A stretch of DNA of 64,000 nucleotides, from positions 1 to 64,000 of the forward strand of contig DASZRT010000082.1 in NCBI GenBank assembly GCA_035549075.1. Direction: 5' to 3'. Below are positions 8,118 through 16,079 of this stretch, piece by piece. The first letter of the stretch is position 1. Each line of letters starts with the position of its first letter. The translations under genes were made by a program, and so were the position numbers. The stretch comes from DASZFV01 sp035549075. GTDB lineage: Bacteria; Myxococcota_A; Polyangia; Fen-1088. A model generated the notes under the pieces. That model had not been told where the DNA came from. It did not search any database and saw only the letters and a program-made list of their open reading frames with translations.

Positions 8118-10046
8118 TCACAGCTCGATCTGCGCGCCGATCTCGACGACGCGGTTGGGCGGCAGCGCGAAGAAGTCCGTCGCGGGCCGCGCGTTGCGCG
8201 ACAGATACGCGAACAGGCGACGCCGCCACGTCGCCATGCCGCGCCCGGCGCCGCCCACGAGCGTCTCGCGCCCCAGGAAGAAGCTCGTGCGCGCCTCGTC
8301 GACGACGAGGCCCCTCGGCCGGCAGCGGCGCAAGGCGTTCATGACGTCGGGAGTCTCGGCGAAGCCGTAGTGCGCCGTCACGGCCCAGAAGCCCTGACCG
8401 AAGTCGCGCAGGTGGATCGACTCTTCCGGCGCGACCTCGGGCACGGCGTCGGTGACGATCGACAGGATGACGACCTGCTCGTGCAGCACCTGGTTGTGCT
8501 TGAAGTGGTGCAGCAGCACGTTGGGCGTGCCGCGCCGGATCGACGACATGACGACGGCCGTGCCGCGTACGCGGTGGGGCCGGGTGAGCGCGACGTCTTC
8601 GAGAAACGCTTCGAGCGGCAGAGAGGCGGCGGAGATGTTGGCGGCGAGAAGGTCGCGCCCGCGCTTCCACGTCTTCATGACCGTGAAGGTCACGAGCGCG
8701 AGCGTCACGGGGAACCAGCCGCCGCTCGCGAGCTTGGTCGAGCACGCCGCGAAGAACGACAGATCGAACGTGAGAAACAGCGCCACGAGCAAGGCCGCCT
8801 TGGCGAGCGGCCAGTTCCATCGCTCGCGCGCCACGAAGAAGAACAGCACCGACGTGATCGACATCGTGCCCGTGACGGCGATGCCGTAAGCCGCGGCGAG
8901 GTTCGACGACGACTTGAAGCCCACGACGAGCGCGAGGCACGCCACCATGAGCGCGGCGTTGACCTCGGGCACGTAGATCTGGCCCTCGGCTTTGCCGGAC
9001 GTGTGGACGATCGTGACGCGCGGGAGATATCCGAGCTGCACGGCCTGGCGCACGAGCGAGAACGCGCCCGAGATGAGCGCCTGCGACGCGACGACGGCGG
9101 CGCCCGTCGCGATCCCGACCATCGGGTAGAGCAAATGCGTCGGTACGAGCGAGAAGAACGGGTTGAGCACGGCCTCGGGGCGCTCGAGCAGCATGGCGCC
9201 CTGGCCGAGGTAGCTGAGCGCGAGCGCCGGGAACACGCAGGCGACCCACGCGAGACGAATCGCGCGCTTCCCGAAGTGGCCCATGTCGGCGTAGAGGGCC
9301 TCGCAGCCGGTGATGCACAGGACGACGGCGCCGAGCACGAGGAAGCCGTGGCGGCCGTGCGCGCGCAAGAAGCGGATCGCCTGCAGCGGGTTCAACGACG
9401 CGAGCACCTCGGGCCGCCGCGCGATCCACGGGACGCCCGCGGCCGCGATCGACACGAACCAACACAGCGTGAGCGGCCCGAACAGCGCGCCGAGGCCGGC
9501 CGTGCCGCGTCGCTGGATCAAGAAGAGCGCGACGAGGATGCCGCAGGTGATGGGCACGACGAAGGGTTCGAACGCGTTGGTCGCGATGCCGAGGCCCTCG
9601 ACGGCCGAGAGCACCGAGATCGCGGGCGTGATGACGCCTTCGCCCGACAGCAACGATGCGCCGACGAGGCCGAGCGTCACGAGCGCAGCCGTTCTTCGCC
9701 GTCGCGGCGCCGCGTCGTCGTCGCCCGACAGCAACGACATGAGCGCGATGACGCCGCCCTCGCCGGCGTTGTCGGCGCGCATGACGAACATCAAATACTT
9801 CACCGTGACGACGACGGTGATCGACCACAAGACGAGCGAGAGGATCCCGGTGACGTTCGCGGGCGTCGGCGTCACGCCGTGCGTGGGCGCGAAGCACTCC
9901 TTGAGCGCGTAGAGAGGCGAGGTGCCGATGTCGCCGTAGACGACGCCCACGGCGCCGAGGGCCAGCTTGGCGAGGTCACCGCCGGCGTGGCTGCGCGGAT
10001 GCGCGCTCGTCGCGGGCGGCGAGACCGAAGTCATCGCGGTGCTCAC
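8118..10046 (-). CDS. kup: Kup-type potassium uptake transporter
   Basis: A 642-residue KUP/HAK/KT family K+/H+ symporter. The family hallmarks GVVYGDIGTSPLYALKE near the N-terminus and DNAGEGGVIAL about 65 residues later are intact. About 12 transmembrane segments follow, with a soluble C-terminal region of about 160-180 residues, which is usual for bacterial Kup. It lies downstream of the second ammonium transporter on the same strand, but a strong hairpin sits in the 92-base gap, so co-transcription is doubtful. K+ and NH4+ transport genes standing together fits an ion-homeostasis cluster. Confidence 0.95.
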   Translation of the reverse strand: MSTAMTSVSPPATSAHPRSHAGGDLAKLALGAVGVVYGDIGTSPLYALKECFAPTHGVTPTPANVTGILSLVLWSITVVVTVKYLMFVMRADNAGEGGVIALMSLLSGDDDAAPRRRRTAALVTLGLVGASLLSGEGVITPAISVLSAVEGLGIATNAFEPFVVPITCGILVALFLIQRRGTAGLGALFGPLTLCWFVSIAAAGVPWIARRPEVLASLNPLQAIRFLRAHGRHGFLVLGAVVLCITGCEALYADMGHFGKRAIRLAWVACVFPALALSYLGQGAMLLERPEAVLNPFFSLVPTHLLYPMVGIATGAAVVASQALISGAFSLVRQAVQLGYLPRVTIVHTSGKAEGQIYVPEVNAALMVACLALVVGFKSSSNLAAAYGIAVTGTMSITSVLFFFVARERWNWPLAKAALLVALFLTFDLSFFAACSTKLASGGWFPVTLALVTFTVMKTWKRGRDLLAANISAASLPLEAFLEDVALTRPHRVRGTAVVMSSIRRGTPNVLLHHFKHNQVLHEQVVILSIVTDAVPEVAPEESIHLRDFGQGFWAVTAHYGFAETPDVMNALRRCRPRGLVVDEARTSFFLGRETLVGGAGRGMATWRRRLFAYLSRNARPATDFFALPPNRVVEIGAQIEL

Positions 10047-10074
10047 ACGTCCTCCGTCGGGGGCGAACAGGGTC

Positions 10075-10117
10075 GGCTGACGGGCGGATCTTCACCAGGC
10101 CCGCCCGTCAGCCTTTT
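10075..10117 (+). terminator. Strong hairpin with T-tract between amt and kup
   Basis: A perfect 13-base-pair stem (10075-10087 with 10101-10113) encloses a 13-base loop and is followed by TTTT on the plus strand. Both neighbouring genes are on the minus strand, where the hairpin has no T-tract after it. It may therefore stop antisense transcription or act as an attenuator or processing hairpin between the two minus-strand genes. Confidence 0.6.
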
Positions 10118-10138
10118 GATGCAACCGCTACGGAGCGG

Positions 10139-11884
10139 CTATTCGCCGCCGCCGACCAGCGCCGCGCCACCGATGGGGGCGGCGTGGGGCAGCTTGCCGC
10201 TGCCGACCGTCTCGGGGCCCATGCCCGCGGGCGCCGTGAGCGCCGAGATGACGTACTCGGGGTACGCCGAGATGCCGTGCTGATCGATGTCCATGCCGAG
10301 GAGCTCGCCCTCCTTCGAGAGGCGGAGCAGGCGGACGGCCTTGAGGGCCCAGAACATGACCATCGCGCTCACGAAGGTCGCCGTGCAGACGATGATGCTG
10401 CCGACGAACTGCGCCGCGAGGACCTTGCCGCCGCCGCCGTAGAACAGACCCGTGAGGGCGTCCGCCGACTTCGGCACGATGTTCGGGACGCCGAACGGGC
10501 TCGAGCCCGCCGCCGAGTACTGGCCGTTGGCGAAGAGGCCGAGCGACAGCGTGCCCCAGATGCCGCAGAGGCCGTGCACGGGCCACGCGCCGACCGGATC
10601 GTCGATGCGCAGGTACTCGAGCAGCTCCATGCCGAGGATGACGATGACACCGGCGACCGCGCCCAGGAGGCACGCGCCGACGTCAGACACCCAGTAGCAG
10701 GGGCAGGTGATCGCGACGAGGCCCGCGAGGAACCCGTTGACGATCGCGCCCGTGTCCCACTTCTTGATCATGAAGAACATGACGAAGACGGCCGCGAGGC
10801 CGCCCGTGCAGGCGGCGAGCGTCGTGTTCATCGCGACGCGGCCGACGCCGGCGGCGTCCATGATCGAGAGCGTCGAGCACGGGTTGAAGCCGTACCACCC
10901 GAACCACAGGATGAGGCCGCCGATGACGGCGATGGTCAGATCGTGTGGCTGCATCGGTCCGCCGCCGTCTCGTTTGAACTTTCGACCGATCCTGGGCCCG
11001 AGCATCATCGCGCCCGCGATGGCGACCCAGCCGCCGATCGAGTGCACGACGGTGGAGCCGGCGAAGTCGTGGAAGTTCATGCCGAGGCTCGACAGGAAGT
11101 GGCCCTCGCTGCCCATCGTCGCGAGGAAGCCGTCCGGACCCCAGCACCAGTGGCCGAAGATCGGGTAGATGAAGCCCGAGACGCCGATCGAGTAGAGCAC
11201 GTCGCCGATGAAGCGCGTGCGGCCGACCATGGCGCCCGAGCAGATCGTCGACGCGCAGTCGGCGAACGCGAACTGGAACAGGTAGTGCGCGAACACCGGC
11301 ACGCCCGTCGACGCGTAGAGCGTGCCGACGGTGACGTCCTTCATGAAGATGAAGCTCTTCGTCGGGTCGTTCGGGTCGTGCCACCCGACGAACGGGTTGC
11401 CGGCGCCGAACATGAACGCGAAGCCCCAGCCCCAGTGCAGCAGGCCGCAGACGCACGTGTCGAACACGCACTCGACGAGGACGTTGACGGTCTCGCGGCT
11501 GCGGCAGAAGCCGGCCTCGAGCATCGTGAAGCCCGCCTGCATGCCGAACACGAGGAACGCGCCGATGAGCACCCAGCCCGTGTTGATGGCGTTGATGTGA
11601 TCGACGGGCTTGATCGCGGCGTACGGATCGGCCGCGGCGGCCGTCTGCGCGTGGGCCGTCGACCCGAAGAGCAAGCTCGGGATTTGCGGGATGGCCAGCA
11701 CGATCGCGGCGAGCACCGCCAGACCGAGGAACTTACCCGCGATGAGCAGCTTCGCGTAGCGAATCCACTCTGGATCCCCGAGCCGGACCTTGAGCCTCGC
11801 CCACTTCTGCGCCCACGACAGCTTTGCTTCTTGTCCCGCCGAGGTCCTTTCGGCGGGTCGCTTCCGACCCCTGGCTTTGAACAT
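10139..11884 (-). CDS. amt: Ammonium transporter (Amt family), second copy
   Basis: A 581-residue Amt protein. A basic N-terminal extension of about 80 residues contains a hydrophobic segment (GKFLGLAVLAAIVLAIPQI) and a possible signal-peptidase site AHAQ before the conserved core starts at NTGWVLIGAFLVFGMQAGF. Pore histidines lie in GSTVVHSIGGWV and WPVHGLCGIWG, and the C-terminal LLGMDIDQHGISAY motif is typical. The ATG at 11884 is chosen because a GGAGG Shine-Dalgarno stands 6 bases upstream; an 18-codon longer frame has no such site. Regulator 2 lies upstream on the same strand, so control of this transporter by the NtrC-like pair is a reasonable inference. Confidence 0.95.
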   Translation of the reverse strand: MFKARGRKRPAERTSAGQEAKLSWAQKWARLKVRLGDPEWIRYAKLLIAGKFLGLAVLAAIVLAIPQIPSLLFGSTAHAQTAAAADPYAAIKPVDHINAINTGWVLIGAFLVFGMQAGFTMLEAGFCRSRETVNVLVECVFDTCVCGLLHWGWGFAFMFGAGNPFVGWHDPNDPTKSFIFMKDVTVGTLYASTGVPVFAHYLFQFAFADCASTICSGAMVGRTRFIGDVLYSIGVSGFIYPIFGHWCWGPDGFLATMGSEGHFLSSLGMNFHDFAGSTVVHSIGGWVAIAGAMMLGPRIGRKFKRDGGGPMQPHDLTIAVIGGLILWFGWYGFNPCSTLSIMDAAGVGRVAMNTTLAACTGGLAAVFVMFFMIKKWDTGAIVNGFLAGLVAITCPCYWVSDVGACLLGAVAGVIVILGMELLEYLRIDDPVGAWPVHGLCGIWGTLSLGLFANGQYSAAGSSPFGVPNIVPKSADALTGLFYGGGGKVLAAQFVGSIIVCTATFVSAMVMFWALKAVRLLRLSKEGELLGMDIDQHGISAYPEYVISALTAPAGMGPETVGSGKLPHAAPIGGAALVGGGE

Positions 11885-12303
11885 CCGTTTCCTCCAGCAA
11901 CGTTGTTTCCGTACATGGCGCCCTTTTGAGCACCACATAAACGGACCTTCTCACCTGAACGTTGCGGAGGTATTTCGCCAGGGTCAGTTCGTCGTTAATT
12001 CACGCGACGCAAACTGCGACCCTTCGGCGATCGATGACGATGCCGACGAGCTCGGATGTGGACAGTCGACCGGTCACGCTGGTGAAATCCTCGACGGAGA
12101 GCCGCGTCGTTCTGGTCTGGAGGACCGAGATGGCGCCACCATGGCACCCGACACGGCCCTCCGCCGAGGACTCAATCCAGAATCATGAAACTGGTAACTG
12201 TCCGCATCCTTCGCTCTGCAGAATGCCAGAATATTCGTTTCTAGATTATTTCCAGCGCACGCAATCTTCGTAACTCGAATCGAAGCAGCGAAAGCGGCCT
12301 CGT
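11885..12303. other. Gene-free stretch upstream of amt 2
   Basis: I see no convincing gene here: short open frames lack ribosome-binding sites and recognisable products. The first 15 bases hold the Shine-Dalgarno of the ammonium transporter. A locally AT-richer block around 12220-12260 could hold a promoter, but no clear sigma-70 or sigma-54 (-24/-12) element could be read on the minus strand. It presumably contains the promoter of amt 2. Confidence 0.5.
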
Positions 12304-13650
12304 TTAAGCCCGGCGCTTGTCGCGGCGGTACAGCGTCGTGGCGTCGACGCCCAGGATCGCGGCGGCCCTGGCCTTGTTGCCGCGCGCGAGGCGCAGCACG
12401 GCCTCGGTGTAGCGGTTCTCGAGCTCATCGAGCTGGATGGAATTCGCGGCCAGCAGCTCGATCGGATCGAGCGGTGCGACGGGCGCGGTCGCGGCGCGCA
12501 CGGCATCGGCGTCGATCTCGGGCGTCGGGCACGTCACGACGAGCCGCTCGACGAGGTTCTGCAGCTCGCGCACGTTGCCCGGCCACAGGTGCGCCGCGAG
12601 CAGGCGCATCGCGCCAGGTGTAAAAGCGCGCGGTCCAGGGCGCTTGTCGGTGCGGCGCGAGAGGAAGAAATCGACGAGCAACGGCACGTCTTCGAGGCGC
12701 TCGCGCAGCGGCGCGACGCGCATGGGCAGCACGTTGAGCCGGAAGTAGAGGTCCTCGCGGAATTTGCCGTCTTTGACGAGCGCGCGCAGATCGCGCTGCG
12801 TGGCGGCGATGCAGCGGACGTTGACGTGGCGGGACTCCTCGCCGCCCACGGGACGCAGCTCGCCCGTTTGCAAGACGCGCAGGAACTTCGCCTGCAGCGC
12901 GAGCGGCAGATCGCCGACCTCGTCGAGGAACAGCGTGCCGCCGTCGGCCTCGGCGAAGAGCCCGCGCCGCGGCGCGAGCGCGCCCGGGAACGCGCCCTTG
13001 GTGTGCCCGAAGAGCTCGCTGTCGAGCAAGCCCTCGGGCAGCGCCGCGCAGTTGACGGCGACGAACGCCGACTCGCGCCGGTCACTTTCTACGTGGATGG
13101 CCCGTGCGACGGTCTCCTTGCCCGTGCCCGTCTCGCCGAGGATGAGCACGGCGCTGGGCGCGTCGGCGACGCGGCCGATGAGCGTCTTGAGCTCGTTCAT
13201 GACGCCGCTTCCGCCCACGAGGCCCATCGACTGGAAGCGGTCGATGAAGGCGGCCTTGAGGCGGCGGTTCTCCTCTTCGACGAGGCGCTCGTGGCCGGCG
13301 CGTTCGAGCAGCAGCCGCACCGTGGCCATCTTGAAGGGCTTGGTGACGTAGTGGTACGCGCCGCGCTGGATGGCGTCGACGGCGCTCTCGATGTTGCCGA
13401 ACGCCGTCATGATGACGACGGGCAGGTGCGGGTCGACCTTCTGGATCTCCTCGAGGAGATCGAGCCCGTCGATGTCGGGCATGCGCAGGTCGGTGAGCAC
13501 GACGTCGCACGTCGCCTCTTCGAGACGCTTGAGCGCGAGGGCGCCGCTCGTCGTCGGCTCGACGTTGAAGCCGTTCTCGCCGAGGTACACGGCGAGCGTG
13601 TCGACCATGTCCGCGCTGTCGTCGACGACTAGGACGGTCGGCTTACGCAA
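12304..13650 (-). CDS. NtrC-type response regulator 2 with GAFPGA loop
   Basis: A 448-residue paralogue of regulator 1, collinear with it residue for residue through the first 230 positions. Asp54 and Lys104 are present in the receiver, Walker A GETGTGKE is at 172-179, Walker B is FLDEVGDLP, and the C-terminal HTH reads NKARAAAILGVDATTLYRR. The sigma-54 loop is GAFPGA at 219-224, with Thr replaced by Pro. The start is TTG at 13650: upstream in-frame codons reach a stop after four codons. A good GGAGG site lies too far away (20 bases) but is well placed for a six-codon minicistron at 13643-13663 that overlaps this start. Confidence 0.92.
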   Translation of the reverse strand: MRKPTVLVVDDSADMVDTLAVYLGENGFNVEPTTSGALALKRLEEATCDVVLTDLRMPDIDGLDLLEEIQKVDPHLPVVIMTAFGNIESAVDAIQRGAYHYVTKPFKMATVRLLLERAGHERLVEEENRRLKAAFIDRFQSMGLVGGSGVMNELKTLIGRVADAPSAVLILGETGTGKETVARAIHVESDRRESAFVAVNCAALPEGLLDSELFGHTKGAFPGALAPRRGLFAEADGGTLFLDEVGDLPLALQAKFLRVLQTGELRPVGGEESRHVNVRCIAATQRDLRALVKDGKFREDLYFRLNVLPMRVAPLRERLEDVPLLVDFFLSRRTDKRPGPRAFTPGAMRLLAAHLWPGNVRELQNLVERLVVTCPTPEIDADAVRAATAPVAPLDPIELLAANSIQLDELENRYTEAVLRLARGNKARAAAILGVDATTLYRRDKRRA

Positions 13651-13663
13651 TGCACCCGCTCAT
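13643..13663 (-). CDS. Six-codon minicistron overlapping the regulator 2 start
   Basis: ATG-AGC-GGG-TGC-ATT-GCG-TAA, encoding MSGCIA, begins 7 bases after a GGAGG Shine-Dalgarno (13671-13675 on the complement). Its ATTGCGTAA end contains the TTG start of regulator 2. The arrangement matches the kinase 1/regulator 1 junction, where GTTGCCTAA ends the kinase and contains the TTG of the regulator. It may serve only to deliver ribosomes to the TTG. Whether it is translated is inference. Confidence 0.4.
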   Translation of the reverse strand: MSGCIA

Positions 13664-13787
13664 CTCGTGTCCTCCAGACCTTCGAGCTTAGCGGGCGCCG
13701 TGTATACGGGAGGTTTCTTCGCGATCGTGACGCGGTAAATTTCCTGGCGCGCCACCCGACGCGCGGGTCCGGCGTATCCTGGAGCTC

Positions 13788-15464
13788 GTGCGGACGCTCG
13801 CCGGCATCGCCCTCATCCTGGCCGTCCTCGCGGCGACGCTGGGCGTCTCGCTGTCGAGCTCGCTGCGCGACCAAGAGCGCGTCATGGACGAGTTCGTCGC
13901 GCACACGCGGCAGCAGGTCCACGCCTCGCGCGAGGCGCTGTCGGCGCGGCTCGTCGCGCTCGACGAGGACACGCGCCTGCTCGCCGATCTGCTCGAGCGC
14001 TCGCGCCCGACGACGCCCGCCGAGCTCGACGCCGACAAGCGCGTGTGGCAGGCGGTGTTCCACGCGCTGGCCGTCGTCGTGCCGCAGTACCGCACGATCT
14101 CGTTCGTCGACGCGAGCGGCTCGGTGCAGGTGCTGGCGACCGATCCCACGGAATCGAAGGAGACGATCGACGCGCTCTTGCCGCCGACGCTCGCGCTCGC
14201 GAGCCAGGTGGCGGCCGACAAGCGACGCGCCATCGGCGCGCCGGCGCGCTTTCGCGATCGCTCGTTCCTGCTCTACGGCACGCCCGTGCTCGGTGGCTCG
14301 ATCATCATCGTGAGCGACGCGAAGATCTTCCTGGGCGCCGTCGCGTGGACTCCGCTCCCCGTGGCGCGCCTCTTCGTGACCGATCCGGCCGGCGTCGTGT
14401 GGGCCGGCTGCGAGACGCAGAAGGGGTGCGAGGCCGAGCCGTCGGATCGCATCCCGAGCACGCTGCCGCGCTCGTCGACGAGCCCGCTCTTCGTGGCGCG
14501 CGGCACGCGCGGCGATCCGCGCACGACGCCGGCCGTCCAGGTCTCCGAGCGCCTCGATCGTCCGACGGGCAACTGGACGGTGACGTGGCTCGCCTCGACG
14601 GAGGCGCTCGAGCAAAACGAGCGCTCGATCGTCGCGCGCATCCTGCTGACGGCGCTCGCGGCGGCCGGCGCCGTCGCGGCCGTGGGCGCGGCGATGTTCC
14701 GCCAGCACCGCAAGGCGATGCAGCTCGAGAGCCGGCTGCAGGTCGCGCAGGCGCTCGTGCGCGCCGAGAAGCTCATCACCGTGGGCGTGCTGTCGGCCGG
14801 CATCGCGCACGAGATCGGCAGCCCGCTCGCCGTCATCCGCGGGCGCGCCGAGCGCACGCTCGATCACGAGCCGGCCTACGCCGACGACATGCGCATCATC
14901 ATCAAGCACATCGACAGCATCTCGACGAAGATCCGCCAGCTGCTCGATTTCTCGCGCCGCCAAGTCGTCGCGCCCAGCCGCGTCTCGCTCGCCGTCGCCG
15001 TCGAACGCGCGCGCGAGCTCGTGCAGTGGAAGCTCGCGGCCAAGCGCCTCGCGATCGTCGTGCGCTTGCCCGAAGTGCTGCCCGCGCTCGCCGCCGATTC
15101 GGAGCAGCTGCAGCAGGTGCTGGTGAACCTGCTCTTGAACGCGTGCGACGCCTCGACGTCGGGGCAGTCGGTCCTCGTCACGGCCGAGGCGCTCGCCGAC
15201 GGCGCCGTCGCGTTCTCGGTCGTCGATCAAGGACACGGCATCCCGCCCGAGAACCTGCACACGATCTTCGATCCGTTCTTCACGACGAAGAAGCGCGGCG
15301 AGGGCACGGGCCTCGGCCTCACGATCGTCGAGGGCGTCGTGCGCAACCACGGCGGCGAAATCCAGGTCACGAGCCAGCCCGGCGCGGGCACGACCGTCAC
15401 CGTGCGCTGGCCGACGGAGATCCCCGCCGTCGCCGCCGAACGCGCGCGCGCCGCGATCGGCTGA
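13788..15464 (+). CDS. Membrane sensor histidine kinase 2
   Basis: A 558-residue kinase homologous to kinase 1 over its whole length. Transmembrane helices are at about 4-22 and 285-303, with an extracytoplasmic sensor between them holding the same Cys-x5-Cys pair (GCETQKGC). The H-box AGIAHEIGSPLAVI carries His341, and the N-box VLVNLLLNACDAS and GEGTGLGLTIV glycine box are intact. It starts at GTG, 5 bases after GGAG. It is divergent from regulator 2 with a 137-base gap, unlike pair 1 where kinase and regulator overlap on one strand. Regulator 2 is its likely partner. Confidence 0.92.
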   Translation: MRTLAGIALILAVLAATLGVSLSSSLRDQERVMDEFVAHTRQQVHASREALSARLVALDEDTRLLADLLERSRPTTPAELDADKRVWQAVFHALAVVVPQYRTISFVDASGSVQVLATDPTESKETIDALLPPTLALASQVAADKRRAIGAPARFRDRSFLLYGTPVLGGSIIIVSDAKIFLGAVAWTPLPVARLFVTDPAGVVWAGCETQKGCEAEPSDRIPSTLPRSSTSPLFVARGTRGDPRTTPAVQVSERLDRPTGNWTVTWLASTEALEQNERSIVARILLTALAAAGAVAAVGAAMFRQHRKAMQLESRLQVAQALVRAEKLITVGVLSAGIAHEIGSPLAVIRGRAERTLDHEPAYADDMRIIIKHIDSISTKIRQLLDFSRRQVVAPSRVSLAVAVERARELVQWKLAAKRLAIVVRLPEVLPALAADSEQLQQVLVNLLLNACDASTSGQSVLVTAEALADGAVAFSVVDQGHGIPPENLHTIFDPFFTTKKRGEGTGLGLTIVEGVVRNHGGEIQVTSQPGAGTTVTVRWPTEIPAVAAERARAAIG

Positions 15465-15577
15465 CCGAGATCCGAACGGCGTCTCTCGAAATCGAGGAGC
15501 GGGGTGTACACGTTCGCGGCGTCGCGCGCGGCTCGTGTGGTACGGCGGATGCTTCGTCACCTGTCGCGGAGGCTCAG

Positions 15578-16069
15578 ATGCGCGCACGTCACTTCTTCGT
15601 CCTCGCGTTCGCGGCGCTCTCCGTCCTCGGCGTCGTGCAATGGACCGCCTCGGCGGCGACCAACTTCGAAGTCACGAACAACGGCTTCGCCGCCTACACG
15701 ATCAACGCGGTCGACAACCCGACGCTGACCCTCACGCGCGGCCAGACGTATACGTTCCACCTCGCGGCGGGCGGCCACCCGTTCTGGCTCGTCACGGCGC
15801 TCGGCGCGGGCGACGTCGCCGCGAACGCCTTCCCGACGGGCGTCACCAACAACGGCGCCGGTCCCGGCACGCTCACGTTCGTCGTGCCGACGACGGGCGC
15901 GTCCTCGCTCTTCTACCAGTGCGGGTTCCACGACCCGATGCACGGCACGATCAACCTCGTCGCGGCGGTCGCGATCGTGCCGTCGATCGGCCCGTTCGCC
16001 CTCTCGGCGCTCGCCGGGCTGCTGCTGATCGCCGGCCTCGTTGTATCGCGGCGCCGTCTTCGCGCCTGA
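15578..16069 (+). CDS. Secreted cupredoxin-like protein with C-terminal membrane/sorting tail
   Basis: A 163-residue exported protein. A signal peptide (residues 1-26, cleavage near ASA-A) precedes a single blue-copper-like domain. Candidate copper ligands are the His of GGHPFW and the Cys, His and Met of the C-terminal loop QCGFHDPMHG, the order found in plastocyanin-type cupredoxins. The protein ends in VPSIGPFALSALAGLLLIAG followed by Arg-rich residues, resembling IPTL/PEP-type sorting tails. GGAGG stands 5 bases before the ATG. The gene follows kinase 2 after 113 bases and may form its own transcript. Copper binding and electron transfer are inferred from motif only. Confidence 0.78.
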   Translation: MRARHFFVLAFAALSVLGVVQWTASAATNFEVTNNGFAAYTINAVDNPTLTLTRGQTYTFHLAAGGHPFWLVTALGAGDVAANAFPTGVTNNGAGPGTLTFVVPTTGASSLFYQCGFHDPMHGTINLVAAVAIVPSIGPFALSALAGLLLIAGLVVSRRRLRA

Positions 16070-16079
16070 GCCCGATCGA

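Noticed and set aside
12130..12150. TGGCAC resembling a sigma-54 -24 element upstream of amt 2
   Set aside because: It is on the plus strand, opposite to amt 2, and no TTGC follows at the required distance.
11962..12273. A 103-codon open frame upstream of amt 2
   Set aside because: The product has no recognisable features, no ribosome-binding site and the composition of non-coding sequence.
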